A DNA stretch of 64,000 nt. Origin: JAPLKB01 sp964429485. Lineage in GTDB: Bacteria; Desulfobacterota; Syntrophorhabdia; Syntrophorhabdales; Syntrophorhabdaceae. The stretch covers positions 1 through 64,000 of the forward strand of contig CAYSBW010000003.1 of the NCBI GenBank assembly GCA_964429485.1. The letters are read 5' to 3'. Each line of letters begins with the position of its first letter. The stretch's first letter is position 1. The notes beneath the pieces were generated by a model, which saw only the letters and a program-made list of their open reading frames with translations, did no database searches and was not told the DNA's origin. This document shows, one piece after another, positions 1-8,210 of the stretch. The position numbers were made by a program, and so were the translations under genes.

Positions 1-339
1 TTCCTTTATTTTTTCCTTATCTCCTGCTTTTGTGATGCGTTTGGCAAATCCCTGTATGGAAATAAGCGGATTTTTTATCTCATGGGCAATAGAGCCGGCA
101 AGTTCACCCATAGTGGAAAGTTTGTTAGCCTTTCTGAATTCATCTTCAAAGGCATTGATTTTTTTGTCTCTATCTCTGATTTCCCTTAACTTTTCATTTA
201 AAGCTCTGTAGGCATCATCTAATTCCTTAATATTTGTTTCAAGGAGTATGTTTCTTGTCCTGGAAAGATTTTTTACCTCTTCTATCTCGATTTCAAGCTC
301 CATCAGTCTTTTTTTCAGCTTTTCCAGATGCTCTGGCAT
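1..339 (-). CDS. Sensor histidine kinase, N-terminal part (3' end outside window)
   Basis: The first 113 residues of a cytoplasmic-looking histidine kinase are present; the ATP-binding domain lies beyond the window edge. Residues 1-70 are highly charged and heptad-like, predicting a long coiled coil without a membrane segment. The HisKA dimerisation domain follows with a clear H-box, GSIAHEIKNPL, whose phospho-acceptor is His86. The ATG at 337-339 starts 42 bases after the stop of a V4R-domain gene on the same strand, so the two are probably co-transcribed. Inference: the V4R protein binds a small molecule and informs the kinase. No response regulator is visible here. The family call is firm; the signal is unknown. 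Confidence 0.85.
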   Translation of the reverse strand, partial: MPEHLEKLKKRLMELEIEIEEVKNLSRTRNILLETNIKELDDAYRALNEKLREIRDRDKKINAFEDEFRKANKLSTMGELAGSIAHEIKNPLISIQGFAKRITKAGDKEKIKE

Positions 340-381
340 GAATTTCTATCCCTTTTTTGAGTCTTCTAACAAAGATATTTT

Positions 382-831
382 TTAATATATAAATACCTCA
401 AATTCACAATGAGAATATCCTGCAGACCAGCTCTTTGTCTGGGTTGATTTTGCCTTTTTTGTATATATCTTTTCTATCATACCAGCGATGATTCCACTTT
501 CCATGTCACAGAACATTTCTCCTGTATTGCTGAAACCGGAGCAGGTAATACATTCGTAAAGCTTTACAACTATATGATCTTCATCAACAATTTCCACTTC
601 AGGTATGCCTATTTTTAATTCTTTTATTTTATTTTTGAATTCATCAATGTCTTTTGCCCCTATCATAGCACCTACTTGTTTGCCCATCATATAAAGAGTG
701 GCTCCGGAGCTGTCACCAAGGATACTTCTCATGCCTATAATTCTTAAAATTCTGAACAGAATCAATGGAACTGATTCTCCGAGTTCAGGTCTCACAATGT
801 TTTTCAGGTCGTCAATGTCATATTCTTTCAT
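382..831 (-). CDS. V4R-domain putative small-molecule sensor protein
   Basis: A 149-residue soluble protein resembling the V4R (4-vinyl reductase) fold, which is used for ligand binding in XylR/DmpR-type regulators and in bacteriochlorophyll and methanogen proteins. The typical features are a C-terminal half with cysteines at 94, 97, 108 and 142 and a Gly-rich segment (ESGIIAGMIE) near 111-120. These cysteines could bind a metal, which is an inference. A ribosome site AAGGTG sits 6 bases before the ATG. The next gene on this strand is a histidine kinase, suggesting a split sensor-kinase unit. There is no DNA-binding domain. The ligand cannot be deduced from the sequence. Confidence 0.7.
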   Translation of the reverse strand: MKEYDIDDLKNIVRPELGESVPLILFRILRIIGMRSILGDSSGATLYMMGKQVGAMIGAKDIDEFKNKIKELKIGIPEVEIVDEDHIVVKLYECITCSGFSNTGEMFCDMESGIIAGMIEKIYTKKAKSTQTKSWSAGYSHCEFEVFIY

Positions 832-913
832 CTAATCACCTTCTTTCTGTTAATAAGAATAATTGATTTCATTTCATTAAATATTTTTTGATTGCAGGCG
901 GAATACTAAGTGA

Positions 914-1693
914 TTACGACTTTTTTTCATTCAAAATGCTCAGAATGTCTTTATGGAGAAACAAATTGGATGCCACTATTGACTCCTTATACACGCTGAA
1001 TTCATTCCCCTGCAGGTTTGTTACTATTCCGCCTGCTTCTTCTATCATCAGAAAGCCTGCTGCCATATCCCATGAATTAAGATTTAATTCCCAGAAAGCA
1101 TCAAATCTGCCGCAGGCTACATAGCAAAGATTGAGAGCCGCTGACCCATCCCTTCTTACTGCCTGAGATTTAAAGAGAAAATTCAGAAAATGATCAACAT
1201 TGTTATTTTTTACTGTGGCTATATTATAAGGAAAACCAGTGCTTAAAAGAGCCTGCTTCAGATCTCTTACAGATGACACAACTATTTTCTCACCATTAAG
1301 ATATGCTCCTGTTCCTTTTTTTGCAAAAAACAATTCATTGAATATGGGATTATAAACTGTGCCATATGCAATCTGCCCTTTAATTTCATAGGCTATAGAA
1401 GTGCAAAAAAAGGGATATCCGTGGGCATAATTTGTTGTGCCGTCAAGGGGATCTATGATCCATCTATTGTTTGTGCTGTCAAAATTGTTATTTTTTTCTT
1501 CGCTTATTATATCGTCATGAGGAAATGATTTTTTTATAAGGTCTATTATTTTTTCCTGACATGCCATATCCACATCTGTAACAAGATCTGTTTCGCCTTT
1601 GTGACGGATATTTATGTTCTTTGAAAAATAATTCCTCTGAATTTTTCCGGATTCAAGGACACAATGTATTGCAAAATTAAGGATTTCATCCAT
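914..1693 (-). CDS. Inositol monophosphatase family protein (SuhB-like)
   Basis: A protein of about 259 residues from the Mg2+-dependent, Li+-sensitive phosphatase superfamily. Diagnostic motifs are the metal-binding Glu pair (ISEE near residue 65), WIIDPLDGTTN (about 78-88) and the late SWDMAAG motif (Trp208-Asp209). Members dephosphorylate myo-inositol-1-phosphate or related sugar phosphates, and SuhB also acts in rRNA transcription in enterobacteria. I start at the ATG at 1693; a TTG six codons upstream is also open, and neither has a good ribosome site. It lies between the V4R/kinase pair and a thioesterase gene on the same strand. The exact substrate cannot be told: fructose-1,6-bisphosphatase activity is another option in anaerobes. 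Confidence 0.85.
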   Translation of the reverse strand: MDEILNFAIHCVLESGKIQRNYFSKNINIRHKGETDLVTDVDMACQEKIIDLIKKSFPHDDIISEEKNNNFDSTNNRWIIDPLDGTTNYAHGYPFFCTSIAYEIKGQIAYGTVYNPIFNELFFAKKGTGAYLNGEKIVVSSVRDLKQALLSTGFPYNIATVKNNNVDHFLNFLFKSQAVRRDGSAALNLCYVACGRFDAFWELNLNSWDMAAGFLMIEEAGGIVTNLQGNEFSVYKESIVASNLFLHKDILSILNEKKS

Positions 1694-1799
1694 AAGATGT
1701 ATTGTACACAATAGAAGAGAAACTTTTCAATACTAAACATTTTTTGTAATTAGTGAAAAAATTCAGGAAGGTTCAATATGTTAGGTCTGAATTTTTTAA

Positions 1800-2276
1800 T
1801 CAACCCTTTGTGACTTCTTTAGCAGTTGCAGTATTTTGTTGTTTAATGCCTTTTTCCGCAAGTGCATTCAGAAATGCTGAAGGTATTGGTGTAATCTTTC
1901 TGGAAGAATAATCAAATGAAGTAAGGCCTGTTTCTACCAGCGCGACAACGATGTCCCCTTTTTTTATACGGTGAAACAACCTGAATCTGGTTAGACTTAT
2001 TTCACCAACATGTGTGTCAACAGAGAGCTCATCAAACATAAAGCTTTCAGCTTTGAAGTTTACCACAAGATCTGACATTATTATTGCCGCCTTTCCATCG
2101 CCAAGATCCATCTCTCCTAAATTTATTGAACGAAACATGTTGGCACGTGCAGTACCGATAATAGAGACAAGAGAATCATTTCCAAGATGACCGCCATAAT
2201 TTATATCTCTCGGACCAAGTACAAATTTGTAATGGAATGCATAGTCAGGCAGCTCATTTAATTTTACTCGTGGCAT
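1800..2276 (-). CDS. Acyl-CoA thioesterase, hotdog fold (4HBT-like)
   Basis: A 158-residue single hotdog-fold protein. The N-terminal motif with Asp24, Asn26, Gly29, His30 and Asn33 matches the catalytic loop of the 4-hydroxybenzoyl-CoA/YbgC type (D-x-N-x-x-G-H). A central strand region with V-x-F-x-A (VVNFKAESF) follows, as in this family. Expected activity is hydrolysis of acyl-CoA or acyl-ACP thioesters in the cytoplasm. The start is supported by AAGGAT upstream. About 100 bases separate it from the phosphatase gene downstream. Substrate chain length is not predictable. Confidence 0.75.
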   Translation of the reverse strand: MPRVKLNELPDYAFHYKFVLGPRDINYGGHLGNDSLVSIIGTARANMFRSINLGEMDLGDGKAAIIMSDLVVNFKAESFMFDELSVDTHVGEISLTRFRLFHRIKKGDIVVALVETGLTSFDYSSRKITPIPSAFLNALAEKGIKQQNTATAKEVTKG

Positions 2277-2382
2277 CTCAGATCCTTTTCATTATTTGTT
2301 AATTCTGATATTTAATTTATATTCATCACAAAATTTATAGAAAAACATATGAAATTTTTAATTGATTTAAGTTGGGTTTTTT

Positions 2383-2413
2383 AAAAAAAGCAGGTCCGAA
2401 TATTCGGACCTGC
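2383..2413 (-). terminator. Intrinsic terminator of the cold-shock gene
   Basis: A perfect 24-base inverted repeat (2390-2413; arms GCAGGTCCGAAT/ATTCGGACCTGC) lies 20 bases after the csp stop. On the minus strand it is followed by seven T residues. This is a textbook Rho-independent terminator. Confidence 0.93.
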
Positions 2414-2433
2414 AAGATTACCTGTTAGCAGGA

Positions 2434-2634
2434 TTAACCTTTTACTACATTTGATGCAGCAGGACCCTTGGGGCCGCTAACTACATCGAAAGACACGGTC
2501 TCTCCTTCGGAGAGGGATTTGAATCCGCTATCCTGAATGGATGAATAGTGAACAAATACATCTGCACCATCGTCTTTGGTGATAAAACCAAAACCTTTGG
2601 ATTCGTTGAACCACTTTACAGTTCCTTTTGCCAT
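2434..2634 (-). CDS. Cold-shock protein, CspA family
   Basis: A 66-residue single cold-shock (OB-fold) domain protein of canonical length. RNP1 is KGFGFI at 13-18 and RNP2 is VFVHY at 26-30; the conserved aromatic Trp8-Phe9 is present. It binds single-stranded RNA or DNA and acts as an RNA chaperone. A strong SD, AGGAGG, precedes the ATG. The gene is monocistronic, with its own promoter, a roughly 105-base 5' leader and a perfect terminator. Long leaders of this kind often mediate temperature control in csp genes; whether this one does is not shown. Confidence 0.97.
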   Translation of the reverse strand: MAKGTVKWFNESKGFGFITKDDGADVFVHYSSIQDSGFKSLSEGETVSFDVVSGPKGPAASNVVKG

Positions 2635-2746
2635 ATCGACTTACCTCCTTATAGAATGTGGAAGAATACGGAACTGTGTTACGAAGACACTACAAAAAAT
2701 AAATTCTGTGGTTACAACTAACAAATGCTTCCGAAACTCCTGTTCT

Positions 2747-2775
2747 ATTATCGCATAAGAAATTAAAGAATGCAA
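2747..2775 (-). promoter_or_regulatory. Sigma-70-type promoter of the cold-shock gene
   Basis: Reading the minus strand, TTGCAT (2770-2775) and GATAAT (2747-2752) are separated by exactly 17 bases. The start of transcription should fall near 2740, giving a leader of about 105 bases before the csp ATG at 2634. Confidence 0.75.
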
Positions 2776-2903
2776 TGGTTATCTTAACAATTCTTATGTA
2801 CAGTATCGCATATATTTTAATATGTTTTATGGTTGAATTTTCTTTGTGTCAATTTATTGTTGAAATTAGGGGTACATTTCATATAATAAGCAGGGAGGAA
2901 CTA

Positions 2904-5900
2904 ATGCGCCTTTCATTTAAAATCTTAATATGGTTTACTTGTATAATTCTACTTTTCACTGTAACAGGATTTTTTTTAGTTCCACCTGTTATGAAATCGG
3001 TTCTGATAAAAAAACTTTCTTCCAATCTTCAGAGGGAAGTCTCCATATCACAAATAAAGTTAAATCCCTATTCTCTTTCTGTCCTGATAAAAGGTTTTAC
3101 AATAAAGGACCGTTCAAAAAAGTACAATGCTGTTTCTATGGATGAAATATTCATAAACGCAAGCATCAGTTCTGTTTTTAAAAAAGCAATTATTTTTAAG
3201 GAACTGAAAATTAATGGACCTTATTTCCGGGTCACCCGTAACAATGATGAAACCTATAATTTTTCAGACCTTTTTCCGACAAAAAAAGAAATAAAAGATA
3301 AACCTCAAGGAACATTAAAAAAGACAAAGAAATCAAAGCCATTACTCTTTTCGATTAACAATATATCTATTTCCGGTGGCCGCATAGACTTCTTTGATTT
3401 AAAGAGGAATATAGAGCACAACGTAAAGGAAATAAAAATTGCAATTCCTTTTATTTCCAATACGGAATATCATCTCAATACCTATGTAGAGCCTTTATTT
3501 TCAGCAAAAATTGATGGCACACCATATGTTTTGAATGGAAAAACAAAACCTTTTGCAGAACCTCGGGAGGCATATCTTGACATTAATATCAAGGGGTTCA
3601 ATTTTGCAAGATATATTCCTTATTTTCCTAAAAAGCCTGACTTTATACTTTACTCCGGAACAATGGATTTAAGTGCCAGGATCTCATTTTTACAGCCTGA
3701 AAAAAGAGAACCATCCTTGATGATTAAGGGGGATGTTGCAATTAAAAACTTTTTTGTTGATGATATGAAAAAACAACCTCTGGTGCGTTTACCCTCTGTT
3801 GATATTGCAATTTTATCCTGTGAACCCCTGATCAAGTCTATACATTTATCGAAGGTTGCAATTATAGAACCTGCACTGACTTTGAAAAGAGATGAAGAAG
3901 GCTCATTTAAACTGCCTTTATTTGTTGAGGAGAAAAAGGAAGTTATCAGGAAAGGCATCTCTGATAAAAAACTTCTAAAAAACAATAAAAAATTGTCTGT
4001 AAAAGCAGATGAAGATGATCGTTTTAATGTATTGATCGATGGATTGATTGTTGAAAAAGGCAGAGTTTCCTTCAGTGATAATTCTCTATCACAACCTGTT
4101 GCATTGTTAATAACAAGCCTCAATCTCAAGGGTGAGAATTTTTCAACTGCAAAACAAAATACAGGTAATTTATCCTTGTCATTTCTTTTAAATAAAGAAG
4201 GAAATATTTCACTGAGAGGACCTGTCAGTATTAATCCTATTGCTGCAAAACTTTTAATGGACATGAAAAAAGTCAACATAGGTGCATTTCAACCCTATTT
4301 TACTGACAAAGTAAAGATCAACACCACCAGTGGACATGTAAATACATCCGGTACAATAGCTATCAACCATAAAGAAAAATCAGGATGGAATGCCACATTC
4401 AACGGCAATGCATTTATAGCTGATTTTGCATCTGTCGATAAATATAATGGTGATGATTTTCTCAAATGGAAAAATTTTTCATTTAGAAATATTGACGCAG
4501 GATACAACCCGATGTATTTTCATGTAAAAAGTGTATCTCTTACCGATTTTTATACACGGGTTACACTAAATCAGGATGGAACACTAAGTCTTAGAAAGGT
4601 GATTGAAGAAGAGGACAGCAACACAGGATCCGGAGAAACTCCAGGTGAAGATAAGGTCAATAAAGAAAAAGAAAAGGAGAATGTTGCACAAAAGATTGAT
4701 AATAATTCAGGAAAGGATATTTCAAAGGATATAAGTGTCGGCAGCATTACCCTTCAGGGTGGCACAATAGATTTTATGGATAAAGCCATAAAGCCGGCTT
4801 ATTCTGTGAATCTGACGGAAATGACAGGCCGCGTAAGCGGATTTTCTCTTAAACTTGATCAGCGTGCGGATGTCGAGCTTCGTGGTAAAATAGACCATCA
4901 TATTCCTCTTGAAATAAAAGGTAAAATAAATCCTTCAAGGAATAATCTTTTTACCGATGTTTCAGTGGGGTTTGAAAATTTTGACCTGAGTGCCATGACC
5001 CCCTATTCAGGAAAATATCTGGGATACAAAATAGAAAAGGGGAACCTTTCTATTGATTTGAAATATTTAATTGACAAAAGAAAACTGGATTCTGAGAATC
5101 GTATTTTTATAGATCAATTAATTCTGGGGGAAAAAGTTCAAAGCCCTGATGCTGTCAATTTACCTATAAAACTTGCCATTGCCTTGCTTAAAGACCGTAA
5201 AGGACGTATTGAGCTTGATGTTCCTGTTTCTGGAAGTCTTGATGATCCTGAATTCAGTGTTTTTAGAATTGTTGTAAAGGTTCTGGTAAATCTTATTACA
5301 AAAGCAGCTACTGCACCTTTTGCCCTTCTCGGAGCTCTCTTTGGAGGAGGTGAGGAGTTGAGCTATATTGAATTTGATTATGGCAAAGCCCAATTGTCGC
5401 AGGCAAATATGAAAAAAATTGATGCTCTTGCAAATGCTCTTTATCAAAGGCCTTCACTTAAGCTTGATATAGAAGGACATGTTGATGTTGAAAAAGATCG
5501 GGGAGCTCTGAAAATTTATCTTTTTAATAAAAAGATAAAGGCACAGAAGCTGAACACTATGATTAAAAAAGGCATAAAGGCACTGCCTGTTGATGATATT
5601 TCCATAGAGCAGGATGAATATGAAAAATATCTGACAATGGCTTATAAGGCAGAGAAATTTGAAAAACCAAGAAATGTAATGGGATTTGCAAAAAAACTTC
5701 CCCTTTCTGAGATGGAGAAGCTAATGCTTGCCAATACTCTGGTAGATGATGGGGAATTACGTATCCTTGCAAAAAAAAGAGCTGCCAAAACAAGGGATGC
5801 CCTGATTGCAACAGACAAGGTAACTGTTGACAGAATATTTGTCGTTGAACCAAAATTGCTGTCCCCTGAAAAAAAGGGAAAAAAGAGTTTAAGCCGTGTG

Positions 5901-5918
5901 GATTTTATACTTAAATAA
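2904..5918 (+). CDS. AsmA-like DUF748 envelope protein
   Basis: A 1004-residue protein starting with a single N-terminal membrane anchor (about residues 7-27), followed by a very long beta-rich periplasmic region of repeated short strands. The pattern matches DUF748/AsmA-superfamily proteins, relatives of TamB and YhdP that bridge the periplasm and are linked to lipid transport or outer-membrane homeostasis. A low-complexity Lys/Glu linker lies around the middle (positions 4600-4720). The last ~150 residues carry an OmpA-C-like stretch, FDYGKAQLSQANMKKIDALA. The ATG at 2904 has GGGAGGAA just upstream; an open frame to 2775 lacks such a site. It is transcribed alone, divergent from csp. The family call is good; the exact role is inferred. 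Confidence 0.8.
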   Translation: MRLSFKILIWFTCIILLFTVTGFFLVPPVMKSVLIKKLSSNLQREVSISQIKLNPYSLSVLIKGFTIKDRSKKYNAVSMDEIFINASISSVFKKAIIFKELKINGPYFRVTRNNDETYNFSDLFPTKKEIKDKPQGTLKKTKKSKPLLFSINNISISGGRIDFFDLKRNIEHNVKEIKIAIPFISNTEYHLNTYVEPLFSAKIDGTPYVLNGKTKPFAEPREAYLDINIKGFNFARYIPYFPKKPDFILYSGTMDLSARISFLQPEKREPSLMIKGDVAIKNFFVDDMKKQPLVRLPSVDIAILSCEPLIKSIHLSKVAIIEPALTLKRDEEGSFKLPLFVEEKKEVIRKGISDKKLLKNNKKLSVKADEDDRFNVLIDGLIVEKGRVSFSDNSLSQPVALLITSLNLKGENFSTAKQNTGNLSLSFLLNKEGNISLRGPVSINPIAAKLLMDMKKVNIGAFQPYFTDKVKINTTSGHVNTSGTIAINHKEKSGWNATFNGNAFIADFASVDKYNGDDFLKWKNFSFRNIDAGYNPMYFHVKSVSLTDFYTRVTLNQDGTLSLRKVIEEEDSNTGSGETPGEDKVNKEKEKENVAQKIDNNSGKDISKDISVGSITLQGGTIDFMDKAIKPAYSVNLTEMTGRVSGFSLKLDQRADVELRGKIDHHIPLEIKGKINPSRNNLFTDVSVGFENFDLSAMTPYSGKYLGYKIEKGNLSIDLKYLIDKRKLDSENRIFIDQLILGEKVQSPDAVNLPIKLAIALLKDRKGRIELDVPVSGSLDDPEFSVFRIVVKVLVNLITKAATAPFALLGALFGGGEELSYIEFDYGKAQLSQANMKKIDALANALYQRPSLKLDIEGHVDVEKDRGALKIYLFNKKIKAQKLNTMIKKGIKALPVDDISIEQDEYEKYLTMAYKAEKFEKPRNVMGFAKKLPLSEMEKLMLANTLVDDGELRILAKKRAAKTRDALIATDKVTVDRIFVVEPKLLSPEKKGKKSLSRVDFILK

Positions 5919-6051
5919 AGAAAGAAACCTGATTAATCAATCATCGAATAGTGTTTTATAACCTGACTCTTCAGCTGTCAAATATATTGGCGTTTTTCCA
6001 CAGGCAAAACATTCGCAGCATTTATTTAAATTTATTGTAATGATATAACTG

Positions 6052-6099
6052 AAAAAATACCTTAGAGGGAAGATGCCATTGCTGTTTCTCCCCCTAAGG
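6052..6099 (-). terminator. Intrinsic terminator of the CoA-transferase gene
   Basis: A CCTTAGAGGG / CCCCTAAGG stem (6060-6099, one bulged base, ~20-base loop) is followed on the minus strand by a run of six T. It lies 20-60 bases after the stop at 6118. Confidence 0.8.
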
Positions 6100-6117
6100 C
6101 TTATTTACTGTATCGAT

Positions 6118-7719
6118 TTAGTGTTTTTTTGGAAAATAAGGAAAGATGTCAGGGTTGTTATCTGTCATTTTTTCCGGTTTGAAAATAGCAGGATCCATGG
6201 TCTTTAAATTGGGGTCGATTACAGGAGCAAATTCCATGTTTGCCAGAATGTCTTTCTGCAAATCTATACCCGGAGCTATTTCTTTCAGTACTACTTTACC
6301 ATTCTCCAATTTGAAAACAGCCCGTTCGGTAACGTATAAAACGTACTGACCCATCTCGGAAGCATATTTGCCGCTGAAGGTTATCTGATCCACCTTTTTC
6401 AGGAATTTTATGCCGGTACCGTCTTTTATGATTTTAAGTTTCCCGTCTTTCATCTCAATCTTGGGTTTGCCATTCATGAAGGGAGCACAGAAAATAACAT
6501 GCTTTGCAGTCTGTGATATGTCTATAAAGCCACCGCTTCCGGTAATATCAGTGCCGAGTTTGCTGACATTGACATTTCCCATTTCGTCCATCTGTCCCAT
6601 TCCAAGACATCCAAAATCCAGGCCGCCACCGTGATAAAAATCGAACTGATTAGGCATACTCATGATACACTCAGGATTCCATGCCGCACCGAATTGAACA
6701 CCCTTGGTCGGTACTCCTCCTACAATGCCCATCTCTATGCTGAAAACAAAATCATCAATAACCCCTTCTTCGCTCGCTACATTTCCTATTCCGTCAGCTA
6801 TACCGATTCCAAGATTTACAACAGCACCTTCTTTTAATTCTAAAGCAGCACGTCTGGCAACCAGTTTTCTAAGACCGAATTCAAGGGGAGCAATTGCCTT
6901 GACAGGAACTTTTACGTGACCGCAAAGACCGGGATCATATTCCTCATTGTATGTCTGCCATGCGCCTGGTTCATGAACTACTGCAGTTACCATATGAGCC
7001 GGTATTCTGACCATGCGTGGATTCAGAGTGCCTTTCTTTGCAAGGCGTTTTACCTGGGCAATTATAATTCCGCCACTGTTGAATGTTGCTTGTGCTGCCT
7101 GCAACATATGCAGGTCGAGGGCTTCAAGTTCAACAGAGATATTTCCGTCTTCATCAGCCGTAGTACCCCGGACGATAAAGACGTTGATTGGAAAGGCCTT
7201 GTAAAAGAGTTTTTCTTTGCCACCAATATTGATTAATTCAATAAGATCTTCCACCTTGGCTTTCTTGTTAAGTTTTCCACCTTCAACTCTGGGATCCATA
7301 CAGGTGTTGAGACCTACATGGGTTATCAGTCCTGCCCTACCTCCTGCAATCTCGCGCATCAAAAGTGTCATTACGCCCTGGGGCAGATTATATGCTTCAA
7401 TCTCTTCATCTATGGCCATTTTCCCCATTACCCTGGACCAACGCCAGTGACCACCGACAACCCTTTTAACCATACCTTTGTGGGCAAAATAGCCAATACC
7501 GGTCTCGCGTCCCTCACCGTATAAGAAATTTTTACCGCCGACGCCTGTAACATGTACTAAAGTCAAGTCTTTGGGCTCGCCTGTTTCAAGAAACCTCTTT
7601 TCAATAGCCTCAAAAACCTTATCAGCAGTCTGGAAACCGCCGCCGGAACCACCTATATTGACAGTGGAGCCGTTCTTGATTAGTTTTGCTGCCTCTTCAG
7701 CCGACATGAGCTTGTCCAT
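6118..7719 (-). CDS. Acyl-CoA:acetate (propionate-type) CoA-transferase
   Basis: A 533-residue class I CoA-transferase with alpha and beta halves fused, as in propionate CoA-transferase and E. coli YdiF. The catalytic glutamate that forms the glutamyl-CoA intermediate is Glu329 in FSIEMGIVGG, close to Glu324 of the Clostridium propionicum enzyme. The N-terminal Gly-rich stretch NIGGSGGGFQ and the GLG-type stretch (GGGLDFGCLGMGQ) fit the family. It exchanges CoA between short-chain acyl-CoA and acetate in the cytoplasm, suiting fermentative or syntrophic acid activation. The ATG at 7719 is preceded by TTGGAGG; a TTG five codons upstream would place that SD inside the gene. It is monocistronic, with its own promoter and terminator. 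Confidence 0.88.
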   Translation of the reverse strand: MDKLMSAEEAAKLIKNGSTVNIGGSGGGFQTADKVFEAIEKRFLETGEPKDLTLVHVTGVGGKNFLYGEGRETGIGYFAHKGMVKRVVGGHWRWSRVMGKMAIDEEIEAYNLPQGVMTLLMREIAGGRAGLITHVGLNTCMDPRVEGGKLNKKAKVEDLIELINIGGKEKLFYKAFPINVFIVRGTTADEDGNISVELEALDLHMLQAAQATFNSGGIIIAQVKRLAKKGTLNPRMVRIPAHMVTAVVHEPGAWQTYNEEYDPGLCGHVKVPVKAIAPLEFGLRKLVARRAALELKEGAVVNLGIGIADGIGNVASEEGVIDDFVFSIEMGIVGGVPTKGVQFGAAWNPECIMSMPNQFDFYHGGGLDFGCLGMGQMDEMGNVNVSKLGTDITGSGGFIDISQTAKHVIFCAPFMNGKPKIEMKDGKLKIIKDGTGIKFLKKVDQITFSGKYASEMGQYVLYVTERAVFKLENGKVVLKEIAPGIDLQKDILANMEFAPVIDPNLKTMDPAIFKPEKMTDNNPDIFPYFPKKH

Positions 7720-8210
7720 AATCGAATCCTCCAAAAGTTATTATTGCTCCTGCAATTAAACATGAATATCAAATTCATACAACTTTTATTCGCTGCAAAT
7801 ACATAGTTGGAATGGCTATATTTAGTTGCCGGAGAATCATGATACGCCGGATAACAACTGCTTATTAGCGCGAAAAATTATAACATCGGATTTTGAATTT
7901 GTCTATAAGAAATCCAAAAAAAACAACATATTGAAAGTTAATCGGGGCTTTATTTTAAAACTCAGAATTTAGCTGTTTTCCCTGGTAGAAGTATTAAAAA
8001 TTCTATTACGAAAGGAAACAAATTTTCCTGTATTATATCCTTTAACCATGATATTGTTTCAGCTAAATTTAGCAGAGTTCCTGTAATATTAAAATACTTT
8101 ACTGCAGAGAAACTCTGGAACCTTTTAAAAATTAAATTAAAAACTTTAATTAAGGACTGATGTGCTTGAACCATGTTAATTTAAAGCTTAAAAGAAGGTC
8201 GGGAGGATAG
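7720..8210. other. 491-base intergenic region between divergent genes
   Basis: It holds the CoA-transferase promoter (7877-7905) and a ~150-base leader for that gene, including an ATCATGAT palindrome near 7839. The half next to the ATPase gene (7910-8200) is very AT-rich. A 70-codon open frame on the minus strand (7962-8174) has no ribosome site or recognisable content and is not called. I see no convincing promoter for the plus-strand ATPase. Confidence 0.6.
7877..7905 (-). promoter_or_regulatory. Sigma-70-type promoter of the CoA-transferase gene
   Basis: On the minus strand TAGACA (7900-7905) and a perfect TATAAT (7877-7882) are separated by 17 bases. Transcription would begin near 7870, leaving about 150 bases of untranslated leader before the ATG at 7719. 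Confidence 0.75.

Noticed and set aside
2775..2903. N-terminal extension of the DUF748 protein
   Set aside because: The upstream codons overlap the divergent csp promoter and have no ribosome site, while the ATG at 2904 has GGGAGGAA and begins a normal membrane anchor.
7962..8174. 70-codon open frame on the minus strand
   Set aside because: No ribosome site, AT-rich intergenic composition and no recognisable family.
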